29,015 nucleotides of DNA from RGIG5612 sp045616165 (lineage in GTDB: Bacteria; Bacillota; Clostridia; Lachnospirales; Lachnospiraceae): the NCBI GenBank assembly GCA_045616165.1, contig JAZLGF010000018.1:1-29015 (forward strand), given 5' to 3'. The position numbers were made by a program, and so were the translations under genes. Below, one piece after another: positions 7,238 through 15,392 of this stretch; positions within the stretch are counted from its first letter, which is position 1; each line of letters begins with the position of its first letter. The notes below the pieces were generated by a model. It was given only the letters and a program-made list of their open reading frames with translations, was not told where the DNA came from and did no database searches.

Positions 7238-8389
7238 TGCCATAAAATGCTTTATTCTTTTTAAGGCTTCTTTTAATTCATCCATAGAATATGCATAACT
7301 GATTCTTAAGAATCCCTCGCCACAGTCTCCAAAAGCAGTGCCCGGAACTACGGCTAATTTTTCAGCCTGTAAAAGTTTTGTGGCAAATTCATCACTTGAG
7401 ATATTAAGATGCTTTATGCTTGGAAAAACATAAAAAGCTCCAAGCGGTTCAAAACATGAAAATCCCATATCACGTAATTCTTTTACAAGATATCTTCTGC
7501 GCTGGTTATATGATGCGCGCATTTTTTCTATATCGGAATCTCCATATTTCAAAGCTTCAATTCCTGCGTACTGAGAAGTTGTAGGAGCGCACATGATAGC
7601 ATATTGATGAAGTTTTGTAATTTGAGAAATTATTTCTTTTGGTCCAACACAAAAGCCTAATCTCCATCCCGTCATAGCATACGCTTTTGAAAAGCCGTTA
7701 ATAACAATAGTTCTTTCCTTCATTCCCGGAAGGGAAGCTATACTAACATGTGGATTATTTGTATAAGTTAATTCTCCGTAAATTTCATCGCTTATTACAA
7801 AGATATCTTTTTCAATACAAATCTTTGCTATTTTTTCTAAATCTTCTTTTTCCATAACTGCTCCCGTAGGATTATTAGGGAAAGCTAAAATTAATATTTT
7901 TGTTTTATCTGTAATGGCATCAAGAAGTTCTTCTGGTGTAAGTCTAAATTCATTTTCTTCTTTTAAGTTAATTGTTACTGGAACTGCCTTTGCTAAATTA
8001 GCACATGGAACATAACTAACATAACATGGCTCAGGAATAATAACTTCATCGCCTGGGTCACACATAGCGCGCAAAGCCATATCGATAGCTTCGCTTCCTC
8101 CGACTGTAACTAAAACCTCCGATGCCGGCTCGTATGTTAAGCCTTGTTTTCTTTTATAGTAGGCCGCAATTTCACTTCTTAGTTCCATAAGACCTGAATT
8201 TGACGTATAAAAGGTACGTCCTTTTTCAAGTGAATAAATTCCTGCCTCTCTTATATGCCAAGGTGTATCAAAATCGGGTTCGCCAACACCAAGTGAAATA
8301 GCGTCTGGCATACTAGCAACAATATCAAAGAATTTACGAATTCCTGATGGTTGCATCTCTTTTGCTGTTTTAGAAATTGGGTCTCTCAA
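7217..8389 (-). CDS. PLP-dependent aminotransferase, class I/II
   Basis: This 390-residue fold-type I aminotransferase has the PLP lysine at 235 in NGFSKAYAMTGWRLG, the NNPTG motif at 172-176, SDEIYGEL at 200-207 and the substrate-carboxylate Arg362 in GFLRISYA. The SGIRKFF...ISLGVGEPDF start and the paired Lrp gene resemble the Bacillus YugH/AlaT alanine aminotransferase and its YugG/AlaR regulator, so an alanine or related transaminase is likely, but substrate is inferred. There is no ATG near the conserved N-terminus; a TTG at 8389 overlaps the stop of the regulator as TTGA, which supports coupled translation. It is the last gene of the pth-mfd operon and converges on the sortase gene, leaving no intergenic space for a terminator. 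Confidence 0.92.
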   Translation of the reverse strand: MRDPISKTAKEMQPSGIRKFFDIVASMPDAISLGVGEPDFDTPWHIREAGIYSLEKGRTFYTSNSGLMELRSEIAAYYKRKQGLTYEPASEVLVTVGGSEAIDMALRAMCDPGDEVIIPEPCYVSYVPCANLAKAVPVTINLKEENEFRLTPEELLDAITDKTKILILAFPNNPTGAVMEKEDLEKIAKICIEKDIFVISDEIYGELTYTNNPHVSIASLPGMKERTIVINGFSKAYAMTGWRLGFCVGPKEIISQITKLHQYAIMCAPTTSQYAGIEALKYGDSDIEKMRASYNQRRRYLVKELRDMGFSCFEPLGAFYVFPSIKHLNISSDEFATKLLQAEKLAVVPGTAFGDCGEGFLRISYAYSMDELKEALKRIKHFMASFVDGC

Positions 8390-8868
8390 AATGACATTTT
8401 CTCTCTTTCATCTTTTTTCTTTTTGCCTAAAACTGTTCCATAATCTTTGTAACGTTTCATAATGAAATGGGTAGCTGTGCCAGTAATATATTCAACTGGG
8501 CTTAACTTACTAGATACAAAGTTTGCAACCTGACGCATCGTCTTTCCTTCAAGCAAAATCAAATAGTCATATCTTCCAGAAATCAAATAGCATGCTTTAA
8601 CTTCGTCGAATTTATATATTCTCTCAGCGATTGTATCAAATCCTAAATCTCTTTGAGTATTAACGTTTACTTCTATTAATGCATCAACTTTTTCTTCTGA
8701 TGTATTATCCCAATTTATTAATGTGTAGTAGCCGCAAATTGTTCCGTCTTGTTCTAATTCTGTAAGCATATTCGCGACAGTCGCTTCTTCTGTTCCTAAC
8801 ATAGTTGCTAGTTCAGCAATGTCTAAACGTGAATTGTTTTCAATAAGTCTTAATAATTCTTCTTTCAT
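8386..8868 (-). CDS. Lrp/AsnC-family transcriptional regulator
   Basis: The 160-residue protein has an N-terminal winged helix-turn-helix (about 1-50; LDIAELATMLGTEEATVANMLTEL cut here into its two helices, LDIAELATMLG and EATVANMLTELEQDG). A C-terminal RAM ligand-binding domain follows (about 60-145; VKACYLISGRYDYLILLEG is its core strand-turn-strand). Such proteins sense amino acids and control amino-acid metabolism. Its stop codon overlaps the TTG start of the aminotransferase, so the pair form one unit, as in the Bacillus yugG-yugH (alaR-alaT) pair. AAAGGAG precedes the ATG. The tail after residue 145 is Lys/Glu-rich and probably disordered. Effector identity is not visible. Confidence 0.93.
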   Translation of the reverse strand: MKEELLRLIENNSRLDIAELATMLGTEEATVANMLTELEQDGTICGYYTLINWDNTSEEKVDALIEVNVNTQRDLGFDTIAERIYKFDEVKACYLISGRYDYLILLEGKTMRQVANFVSSKLSPVEYITGTATHFIMKRYKDYGTVLGKKKKDEREKMSF

Positions 8869-8886
8869 TGGATAACTCCTTTAATT

Positions 8887-9375
8887 TTATTTTTTTTGAC
8901 TTAAATCTTTATTTTGACGAGACGGTGGTGTTAAAAATCTTTTATTCTCATCTATTATTATAACTCTATCTTTATCATTCGTAAATTTTCCAATTACATA
9001 GTAATCATCACTAAAAGATTCTCCATATTTAACGAAAGCCCCTTGCGAGTTACTCTCGTAAGGATCTTCTGATGCGATTTCCATGATTTCAATTACCTCT
9101 TGCAAAATCGGAATTTTCTTAAAATCTATTTCGCACCCAATTTTCTTTCCAACTTCCTTACTATACATTTCGCAAAGTTGCCAAAGGCTTCTATAAAGTC
9201 CGCCTTCCTTTATCTCAATAGCGTTTTTATCGCTATCTTTATTTTTCAAAAATTCTTTATATGAAAAAAATTGCTCTATTAAAAAATTCGGAAGCCTTTT
9301 TTTTACTTCTGTATTTTCGTCTAATATCTCGTATGCTCTTTCATATCCAATTAAGCCTTTAACCGCAATCTTCAT
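8887..9375 (-). CDS. Stand-alone AIR synthase/HypE C-terminal-like domain protein
   Basis: A 162-residue protein of unknown function. Residues ~57-125 align by eye with the C-terminal half of AIR synthase/HypE enzymes: KEGGLYRSLWQLCEM corresponds to the glycine-start helix (GGL..AL.E.AE), FKKIPILQEVIEIMEIASEDPY to the (I/L)PI...V..(C/I)E....DPY block, and NSQGAFV to the following small-residue strand. The N-terminal ATP-binding half and its metal motif are absent, so it is unlikely to be a complete kinase/synthetase. The last ~20 residues are polar. The ATG overlaps the nth stop (ATGA) and the Lrp gene starts 18 nt later, so it is embedded in the operon. Function unknown; domain relation is my reading, moderately sure. 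Confidence 0.65.
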   Translation of the reverse strand: MKIAVKGLIGYERAYEILDENTEVKKRLPNFLIEQFFSYKEFLKNKDSDKNAIEIKEGGLYRSLWQLCEMYSKEVGKKIGCEIDFKKIPILQEVIEIMEIASEDPYESNSQGAFVKYGESFSDDYYVIGKFTNDKDRVIIIDENKRFLTPPSRQNKDLSQKK

Positions 9376-10004
9376 TTATTTTTACCCGGGCAATATAAAG
9401 CTAAAAAGCATTCATCACATTTAGGAGAACGTGCCGTACATATGCTTCTTCCATGTGCAATTATTTGTATATTCCATAAAATCCAATGGTCCTTTGGAAG
9501 AACTTTTTCAAGGTCATGTTCCACCGACGTAGGGTCTTCATTCTTTGTTAGACCTAGTTTTCTCGATATACGTCCAACATGGGTATCTACTACTATACTA
9601 GGAATATCATAGATATTTCCTCTTATAACATTAGCCGTTTTTCTTCCTACGCCTGCTAGCGAAGTAAGCTTATCTATATCGCTTGGCACTATGCCATTAT
9701 ATTCATTAACTAATCTTTTAGCACATGCAATAATATTTTTTGCTTTATGATGATAAAAGCCTGTTGAATGAATATCTTTTTCTAATTCTTTAAGATCTGC
9801 TTTTGCAAAGTCTTTTAAACTTTTATATTTTTTGAAAAGATCTTTTGTAACTAAATTTACACGAGCATCTGTACATTGAGCACTTAAAATAGTTGCAATT
9901 AAAAGTTGCCAAGGCGTTTTATAATCAAGCCAGCACTTCTTTTGAACACTATAGTGTTCATCAAGTAGTTCTAATATTTTTTCTACTCGTTCAGCCTTTT
10001 TCAA
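9372..10004 (-). CDS. nth: Endonuclease III (DNA glycosylase/AP lyase)
   Basis: Nth removes oxidised pyrimidines and nicks the abasic site in base excision repair. The 210-residue product is complete: LSAQCTDARVN (40-50), the helix-hairpin-helix LAGVGRKTANVIRG (116-129) with catalytic Lys122, Asp140 in VVDTHVGRISRKLG, and a C-terminal [4Fe-4S] ligand set Cys189-x6-Cys196-x2-Cys199-x5-Cys205. The start is a TTG that overlaps the mnmA stop as TTGA, preceded by a purine-rich GGGGGAA; no in-frame ATG fits the conserved N-terminus. It follows mfd and mnmA, so transcription-coupled repair and base excision repair genes share a transcript. Confidence 0.95.
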   Translation of the reverse strand: MKKAERVEKILELLDEHYSVQKKCWLDYKTPWQLLIATILSAQCTDARVNLVTKDLFKKYKSLKDFAKADLKELEKDIHSTGFYHHKAKNIIACAKRLVNEYNGIVPSDIDKLTSLAGVGRKTANVIRGNIYDIPSIVVDTHVGRISRKLGLTKNEDPTSVEHDLEKVLPKDHWILWNIQIIAHGRSICTARSPKCDECFLALYCPGKNK

Positions 10005-11059
10005 CAGATAATTCCCCCGCCTACTATTACATTATTCTTATACATAACAAGACTTTGTCCTTTAGCCGGCGCACGAACACTTTCGTTAAAAATAACCACC
10101 AGTTTATTATCCCTTATAAAAGCAATTCCATTTGTTTCGTTTTGCGAATACCGAATCTTTGCACTAACTTTCATCTGATTATTTAATTTTGCAATGCTTA
10201 CAAGATTAAAATCCTTAGCTTCTACTTCCTTTACGAAAAGTTCATCATTATTGCAAAGAACAACTTCATTTGTGAATTTATTTTTTTCTTTAACATATAA
10301 CGGCGCCGAAAGACTAAGTCCTAAACCTTTTCTTTGGCCCACAGTGTAATGAATAAAGCCTTTATGTTGGCCTAGAATATTTCCGTTAGTATCAACAAAG
10401 TTTCCAGGAATAAAACCTTCTTTGTCCCTAACGCTTATTCCTTTTTTTGTGTAATAGTCTTCTATAAATGATGCGTAATCTCCATCAGAAATAAAACATA
10501 TATCCTGGCTATCTTTAGCATCAGCATTATGGAAATTATTATCAGAAGCGATTTGTCTAATCTCTGCTTTAGTATATTGTCCAAGAGGCATAATAATTTT
10601 TGAAAGTTGCTCCTGGGTTAATTTATACAAAACATAACTTTGATCTTTTGATAAATCTTTTCCTTTATGTATTTCATATCTATTAGTATTGTCGTTAAAA
10701 ACAATGCTTGCGTAATGGCCGCTTGCAACAGCTTCAAAACCATTTTGCATTGCAAAACGAATCATTAATTCGAATTTACAATTTTTATTGCAAAAGACAC
10801 ATGGATTAGGCGTTTCACAATTTTCATATCCAGTTATAAAATTATTAATAACACTCTCTTCAAAAAATTCACGCTCATCTATTGTGTAGTGAGTAATGCC
10901 AAGCTCTTTAGCAATAATTTTTGCGTCTGATACAGCCTTAAGTCCCGCATCAGAAAGAAGCAGCGTTGCTCCCGCTACGTCATACCCCTTATCTTTTAAT
11001 AATTTTGCTGTTACTGTGGAGTCCACGCCCCCACTCATCGCTACTAAAATCTTTTTCAT
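10001..11059 (-). CDS. mnmA: tRNA-specific 2-thiouridylase MnmA
   Basis: MnmA adenylates and thiolates U34 of Lys, Glu and Gln tRNAs. With the ATG at 11059 the product has 352 residues. Visible are the PP-loop SGGVDS (9-14), the TPNPCVFCNKNCKF block where Cys90 matches the catalytic cysteine before Asn-Lys, ASGHYA (112-117), the RNA-contact block KGKDLSKDQSYVLY (132-145), and Cys188 in SQDICFI as the second catalytic cysteine. The loop after strand 2 is ~20 residues shorter than in the E. coli enzyme. Extra cysteines (87 and 94) make a CxxCxxxC cluster. An alternative TTG start two codons upstream (11065) would overlap the mfd stop; the ATG matches the family N-terminus better. Confidence 0.93.
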   Translation of the reverse strand: MKKILVAMSGGVDSTVTAKLLKDKGYDVAGATLLLSDAGLKAVSDAKIIAKELGITHYTIDEREFFEESVINNFITGYENCETPNPCVFCNKNCKFELMIRFAMQNGFEAVASGHYASIVFNDNTNRYEIHKGKDLSKDQSYVLYKLTQEQLSKIIMPLGQYTKAEIRQIASDNNFHNADAKDSQDICFISDGDYASFIEDYYTKKGISVRDKEGFIPGNFVDTNGNILGQHKGFIHYTVGQRKGLGLSLSAPLYVKEKNKFTNEVVLCNNDELFVKEVEAKDFNLVSIAKLNNQMKVSAKIRYSQNETNGIAFIRDNKLVVIFNESVRAPAKGQSLVMYKNNVIVGGGIIC

Positions 11060-11061
11060 AA

Positions 11062-14000
11062 TCAATCCAATATAGTTTTTAGTTTATCAAAAAAGTTTGT
11101 TAATGTCTTTTGAATCTCTTCAACACTTTTTGGAAAATTTTCAGGTTTATATACAAAGTATGGCATACTTTCTGCTACAAATCGAAGTTCATTTTTATTT
11201 TCATTTAAGAAGGCATGAATTTTATAAGTATCGATTGGGGCTCTCTTAAACATACCAATCTTAAACTCTCTTTTAGCACCAGAGATTTCAGTTATATAAA
11301 CCTCATGTGCCTTCGCTTTTATAAGTGCAACCTCTAAAAGATTTTCTGTTACCGAAGGAATTTGTCCAAACCTGTCAATAAGTTCTAAGCGAACGTCCTC
11401 TGCTTCTTCCTCATTTGAAATAGTTGAAATCTTTTTATACATGTTTAGCTTTTCAAACTCATTTTTAATATAGTCCGCAGGAATAAAACCGTCTATGCTT
11501 AAATCAACGGTTGTTTCAAAATCCAAGGCGACCTCCTCTCCTTTAAGAAGAGCAATTGCGTCCGAAAGCATCTTACAGTAAAGCTCATATCCAACCGCTT
11601 CCATGTGTCCGCTTTGTTCCGCACCAAGCACATTACCGGCTCCTCTAATTTCTAAATCCCTCATAGCGATTTTTAAGCCACTTCCTAAATCAGAAAATTC
11701 TCTAATCGCTTTAAGTCTTTTTTCTGCAACTTCTTTTAGGAGTTTATCTCTTCTATACATCAAGAATGCATATGCGGTTTTATTAGCTCTTCCTACTCTT
11801 CCTCTTAGCTGATAAAGCTGACTAAGGCCGAAGCGATCCGCATCATGTACGATAATAGTATTAACGTTTGGAATATCCATGCCCGTTTCGATAATAGTTG
11901 TTGAAATCAAAACGTCGATATCACCCGCAATAAAATCTTCCATTATCTGTTCAAGATCTTTTGCCTTCATCTGACCATGTGCGAAGGCTACCGACAAATT
12001 TGGAACCATCTCTTGGATTTTATCCGCAATTAAGTCAATATTATTTGTCCTATTATATACGTAATAAACCTGGCCGCCACGTCTTTTTTCACGAAGGATA
12101 GCTTCTTTAATAGCTTCTTCCGAATATTCCATTACATAAGTTTGAATAGGCACGCGCTCAAGTGGTGGCTCGGTAAGTAAACTCATATCTCTTATTCCCG
12201 TAAGCGACATATGTAGCGTGCGAGGAATAGGCGTTGCGCTTAGCGTTATAACATCAACATTATTTTTTAACTGTTTGATTTTTTCTTTATGTGTTACGCC
12301 GAAACGTTGTTCTTCATCAATTATTAAAAGTCCTAAATCCTTAAATTTAATATCTTTGCTTAAAAGTCTATGTGTTCCAACGACGATATCCATCATTCCG
12401 TTTTTAATTTCTTCGATAGTCTTTTTTTGTTGCGAAGGCGTAGCAAATCTAGAAAGCTGGCTAACCGTAATCGGATAGTTTTTAACACGCTGGCAAATTG
12501 TATCGTAGTGTTGTCTTGCAAGAATTGTTGTTGGAACTAAAAAAGCTACCTGCTTTCCTTCCTGTACCGCCTTAAACGCAGCTCTAATAGCGACTTCCGT
12601 TTTTCCAAAACCAACATCCCCGCAAATAAGTCTATCCATTATCTTAGATGACTCCATATCCTTTTTAACTTCTTCAATCGCTCTTAGCTGGTCATCCGTT
12701 TCAACATATTCGAATTCATCTTCAAACTGTTTTTGCCAAACAGTATCGCTTTCGTAACGATAACCCGGGCGCATTTGCCGCTCAGCATAAAGTTTAACTA
12801 AATCCTTGGCAATATCTTTTACAGCACTTCTTACTCTTTCTTTTGTATTAGTCCATTCTTTACCGCCAAGTTTATGGATCTTAGGTTTAGCACCTTCACT
12901 ACTAGAATATTTTTGAATTTTATCAAACTGAGTTGCAAGAACATAAAGATTAGCATTATTAGCATAATCGATTTTCATATAATCTTTTTCACTGCCATCG
13001 CTCATCATACGTACGATGCCTTGATATATGCCTACTCCGTGCTGCTCATGTACAACATAATCACCAATATTTAAGTCCGTAAAATCTTTTATCGGATCTC
13101 CGACAAATCTTTTTCTTTTCTTTCGCGCGCGTTTTTCATTTCCAAAAATATCAACCTCAGAAATAATGCTAAATTTTATATCCGGATATTCAAAACCGGT
13201 TCTTACGGCTCCTACTTTTACGTTTGCGCTTACGCCCTGTTCTTCAAGTTCTTTTATAAGACGGTCTGCTCTAACAGAGTTTGATGTGTAAATAGATACA
13301 TCCCAATTTTCTTCTTTATATTTTTTAAGGTCAGTAGCTAATTCACTAAAGCGACCGCTATATGAAGGAATATTTCTTGCGTTTATAAAGAAGTTATTAT
13401 CAGAAGGCATCTCGTCACATTTAGTGCCTAGCATAGAAAATTGAATGCATGGATATTCTTTAACACTGTCTAAAAATTCTTCACTGTAAATAGACTGTGA
13501 GAAAATTTTTGCCGGCTCATCAAAAATAAATAAAGTTTCTTTATCAAAGTAGTCGAAAAAGCTTGCCTCATTTGCCTTACTGCTTTCAGCACCTGGGAAA
13601 ATAATAAACTCACTTATGCTCGCGGTAGATCTTTGACTTTCAGCATCAAAGATTTTTATTGTCTCAACTTCATCACCAAATAAATCTATTCTAAACGGTG
13701 CATCCTCGGTAAACGGAAATACATCAATAATATTTCCTCTAATGGAAAACTCTCCATGTGCGCAAACAATAGACTCGTTTTCATATCCAAGGTCTACTAA
13801 CGCTTTTGCCAGTTCTTCTTCATTTACGCTATCACCTTGTTTAATTTTTATAAGCTTTTTTGAAATTTCTTTAACGGAAGAGAGCTTTTCTGAGAAAGCA
13901 TCAATCGTTGTGATAGTGCAAAGTTTTTCTTTATTGTAAAGTCTTTTTATTATTTCAATTCTTTGCTCAGTAAGATAATTACCTCTAATATTAGCTTTAT

Positions 14001-14241
14001 CAAAAATTGGATCTTTTGCCGGATAGTAAACGCATCTGGAATCAAACGCAGAATAATTAGTTAGAATATCGAAAGCTTTTTGCTCATCAAAAGTAATAAT
14101 GACCTTGTTTTTATATTCATATCCAAGCTCATATATTAAATGTTCCATTTGGCTTGGTACACATCCGCTTACAAAAACTATACCATTGCCTAATACATTT
14201 TTTATTTCGTTAAATGCTGGAAGTTTTTCGATTTGTGACAT
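11062..14241 (-). CDS. mfd: Transcription-repair coupling factor Mfd
   Basis: Mfd displaces RNA polymerase stalled at lesions and recruits UvrA. The 1059-residue product is somewhat short (many homologues have 1100-1180), mainly in the UvrB-like N-terminal part. In order: UvrB-homology region (1-~330), RNA-polymerase-interaction domain starting at NIGDYVVHEQHGVGIYQG (~385-402), translocase with Walker A GDVGFGKTE (~538), DEEQ box (~640), SATPIPRTLHMSL, and motif VI QLRGRVGRANKT, then the TRCF C-terminal domain (~900-1055). The ATG directly follows the pth stop with no spacer (TAAATG), indicating coupling. The pth-mfd pair is a long-standing Firmicute arrangement. uvrC, encoded 6 kb away on the same strand, works in the same pathway. 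Confidence 0.96.
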   Translation of the reverse strand: MSQIEKLPAFNEIKNVLGNGIVFVSGCVPSQMEHLIYELGYEYKNKVIITFDEQKAFDILTNYSAFDSRCVYYPAKDPIFDKANIRGNYLTEQRIEIIKRLYNKEKLCTITTIDAFSEKLSSVKEISKKLIKIKQGDSVNEEELAKALVDLGYENESIVCAHGEFSIRGNIIDVFPFTEDAPFRIDLFGDEVETIKIFDAESQRSTASISEFIIFPGAESSKANEASFFDYFDKETLFIFDEPAKIFSQSIYSEEFLDSVKEYPCIQFSMLGTKCDEMPSDNNFFINARNIPSYSGRFSELATDLKKYKEENWDVSIYTSNSVRADRLIKELEEQGVSANVKVGAVRTGFEYPDIKFSIISEVDIFGNEKRARKKRKRFVGDPIKDFTDLNIGDYVVHEQHGVGIYQGIVRMMSDGSEKDYMKIDYANNANLYVLATQFDKIQKYSSSEGAKPKIHKLGGKEWTNTKERVRSAVKDIAKDLVKLYAERQMRPGYRYESDTVWQKQFEDEFEYVETDDQLRAIEEVKKDMESSKIMDRLICGDVGFGKTEVAIRAAFKAVQEGKQVAFLVPTTILARQHYDTICQRVKNYPITVSQLSRFATPSQQKKTIEEIKNGMMDIVVGTHRLLSKDIKFKDLGLLIIDEEQRFGVTHKEKIKQLKNNVDVITLSATPIPRTLHMSLTGIRDMSLLTEPPLERVPIQTYVMEYSEEAIKEAILREKRRGGQVYYVYNRTNNIDLIADKIQEMVPNLSVAFAHGQMKAKDLEQIMEDFIAGDIDVLISTTIIETGMDIPNVNTIIVHDADRFGLSQLYQLRGRVGRANKTAYAFLMYRRDKLLKEVAEKRLKAIREFSDLGSGLKIAMRDLEIRGAGNVLGAEQSGHMEAVGYELYCKMLSDAIALLKGEEVALDFETTVDLSIDGFIPADYIKNEFEKLNMYKKISTISNEEEAEDVRLELIDRFGQIPSVTENLLEVALIKAKAHEVYITEISGAKREFKIGMFKRAPIDTYKIHAFLNENKNELRFVAESMPYFVYKPENFPKSVEEIQKTLTNFFDKLKTILD

Positions 14242-14802
14242 TTAATTAAAATCGTTTTGCGCCTTTTTTACGCCTTCATTAATTATTGTAAAGACTGCCT
14301 CTACGCCTTTTTCCATAGCGCTTTCGACTTCTTTTCTATCCTCGCTATTAAAATGTCCTAACACATAATCTACAAGGTCCATTTTTTCTGGGCGGTGACC
14401 AATACCGATACGTACTCTGGCAAAATCTTCAGTCTTTAGATTATTAATAATACTCTTCATTCCGTTATGTCCGCCGGCAGAGCCTTTTGCGCGAATTCTT
14501 ATTTTGCCTACATCTAAATCTATATCGTCATAGATAACTATCATTTTTTTTGCAGGATCAGCTTTATAAAACTTTACGAGCGGCCTAAGAGATTCTCCGC
14601 TTGAATTCATAAAGGTTTGTGGTTTAACAAGCAAAACTTTCTCAGCGCCAATACTTCCTTTTCCAATCTTAGCTCTGAAAAAAGTATGATTCATTTTAAT
14701 ATTTAATTTTTTTGCAAGAATGTCAATTGTATCAAATCCAACATTATGTCTGGTTTTTTCATATTTTTTTGTTGGATTTCCAAGTCCTACTATAATGTAC
14801 AT
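14242..14802 (-). CDS. pth: Peptidyl-tRNA hydrolase
   Basis: Pth recycles peptidyl-tRNA released from stalled ribosomes. The 186-residue product contains VGLGNP (5-10), catalytic His19 in TRHNVGF, Asn66 in KPQTFMNSSG, Asp92/Asp93 in VIYDDIDL, and GSAGGHNGMKSI (107-118) with the tRNA-side His112 and Asn113, all canonical. AAGGAG lies 7 nt before the ATG. It is the first gene of a seven-gene minus-strand operon driven by the promoter at 14825-14853, with mfd abutting its stop codon. Nothing is unusual in the protein. Confidence 0.96.
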   Translation of the reverse strand: MYIIVGLGNPTKKYEKTRHNVGFDTIDILAKKLNIKMNHTFFRAKIGKGSIGAEKVLLVKPQTFMNSSGESLRPLVKFYKADPAKKMIVIYDDIDLDVGKIRIRAKGSAGGHNGMKSIINNLKTEDFARVRIGIGHRPEKMDLVDYVLGHFNSEDRKEVESAMEKGVEAVFTIINEGVKKAQNDFN

Positions 14803-14824
14803 GTGAATTCTCCTTAACTAATAT

Positions 14825-14853
14825 ATTATAAATACTCCACCGCACTCTTGCAA
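14825..14853 (-). promoter_or_regulatory. Promoter of the pth-mfd operon
   Basis: On the minus strand TTGCAA (14853-14848) and a perfect TATAAT (14830-14825) are separated by exactly 17 nt, predicting a start near 14818 and a leader of about 15 nt. It faces away from the spoVG promoter and shares its -35 sequence. Confidence 0.75.
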
Positions 14854-14860
14854 TACGAAT

Positions 14861-14886
14861 AAAATTTATACTTTTTTATAAATTTT
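14861..14886. repeat. 10-bp inverted repeat between divergent promoters
   Basis: AAAATTTATA (14861-14870) and TATAAATTTT (14877-14886) are perfect reverse complements with a 6-bp spacer. The dyad lies between the pth and spoVG -35 elements, near the middle. It could be a shared operator or act simply as AT-rich UP-element DNA for both promoters. Confidence 0.6.
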
Positions 14887-14905
14887 TATTAAAATTCAAA
14901 AAATA

Positions 14906-14933
14906 TTGCAATACGCAACTCATGTGTTATAAT
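14906..14933 (+). promoter_or_regulatory. Promoter of spoVG
   Basis: TTGCAA (14906-14911), a 16-nt spacer and TATAAT (14928-14933) preceded by TG at 14925-14926 make a strong sigma-A-type extended promoter. It predicts a start near 14940 and a leader of about 68 nt before the spoVG ATG. There is no obvious sigma-H-type sequence, unlike the classic Bacillus spoVG promoter, although I cannot exclude one. Confidence 0.72.
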
Positions 14934-15007
14934 TTTCTTGTATATAAACTTGCATTGTTTTACTTGAAAATTACATCAATTTTTATTAAGTAAGGAGATC
15001 TTGAACT

Positions 15008-15289
15008 ATGGAGATCACTGATGTAAGAGTAAGAATGATTGCTAAAGAAGGCAAGATGAAAGCTGTTGTTTCAATTACTTTAGATTCTGTATTTGTTATT
15101 CACGATATTAAAGTAATCGAAGGTGAAAAAGGCTTATTCATTGCAATGCCAAGCAGAAAAACTCAGGACGGTGAATATCGTGATATCGCTCATCCTATCA
15201 ACTCTGAAACACGAGACCACATCCAGCGTATTATTCTCGAAAAATACGAAGAAGAAGCTGCTAAAGAACCTGTAGAGTTTTCTCTATAA
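15008..15289 (+). CDS. spoVG: SpoVG family regulator
   Basis: SpoVG is a small nucleic-acid-binding regulator, first known from sporulation septum and cortex formation and found widely in Firmicutes. The 93-residue product matches over its full length: MEITDVRVR, GKMKAVVSITLDSVFVIHDIK (two strands and the start of the helix), GLFIAMPSRKTQDGEYRDIAHPI, then the helix NSETRDHIQRIILEKYEE. AAGGAG lies 10 nt before the ATG. It stands alone between its promoter and a hairpin at 15325-15364, so it is probably monocistronic. In Bacillus spoVG also lies close to prs, pth and mfd, and this neighbourhood is partly kept here. Confidence 0.95.
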   Translation: MEITDVRVRMIAKEGKMKAVVSITLDSVFVIHDIKVIEGEKGLFIAMPSRKTQDGEYRDIAHPINSETRDHIQRIILEKYEEEAAKEPVEFSL

Positions 15290-15324
15290 GTTCGCTTTAG
15301 AATTACCTTAACTTTTTGTGAATC

Positions 15325-15364
15325 AGGAAAAGAGATGGCGCTAAATTATTGGCGCTATTTTCCT
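15325..15364 (+). terminator. Probable terminator after spoVG
   Basis: The outer stem AGGAAAA/TTTTCCT (15325-15331 with 15358-15364) encloses an inner stem of two GGCGCT copies (15337-15342, 15351-15356), which pair through their GCGC cores with G-U ends. The inner stem is followed by ATTTTCCTT. The U tract is imperfect and also used in the outer stem, so termination strength is uncertain. It ends where the murC -35 begins. Confidence 0.5.
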
Positions 15365-15392
15365 TGTCAAATTATATGTCCTTTGCTATAAT
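15364..15392 (+). promoter_or_regulatory. Promoter of murC
   Basis: TTGTCA (15364-15369), a 17-nt spacer and TATAAT (15387-15392) with an upstream TG (15384-15385) form a near-consensus promoter. It predicts a start near 15399 and a leader of ~30 nt. It decides the murC start: an in-frame ATG at 15349 lies upstream of it and could not be on this transcript. Confidence 0.78.

Noticed and set aside
15336..15357. Direct repeat TGGCGCTA as a possible binding site or att site
   Set aside because: The two copies pair through their self-complementary GCGC cores within a larger hairpin, so a terminator explains them better.
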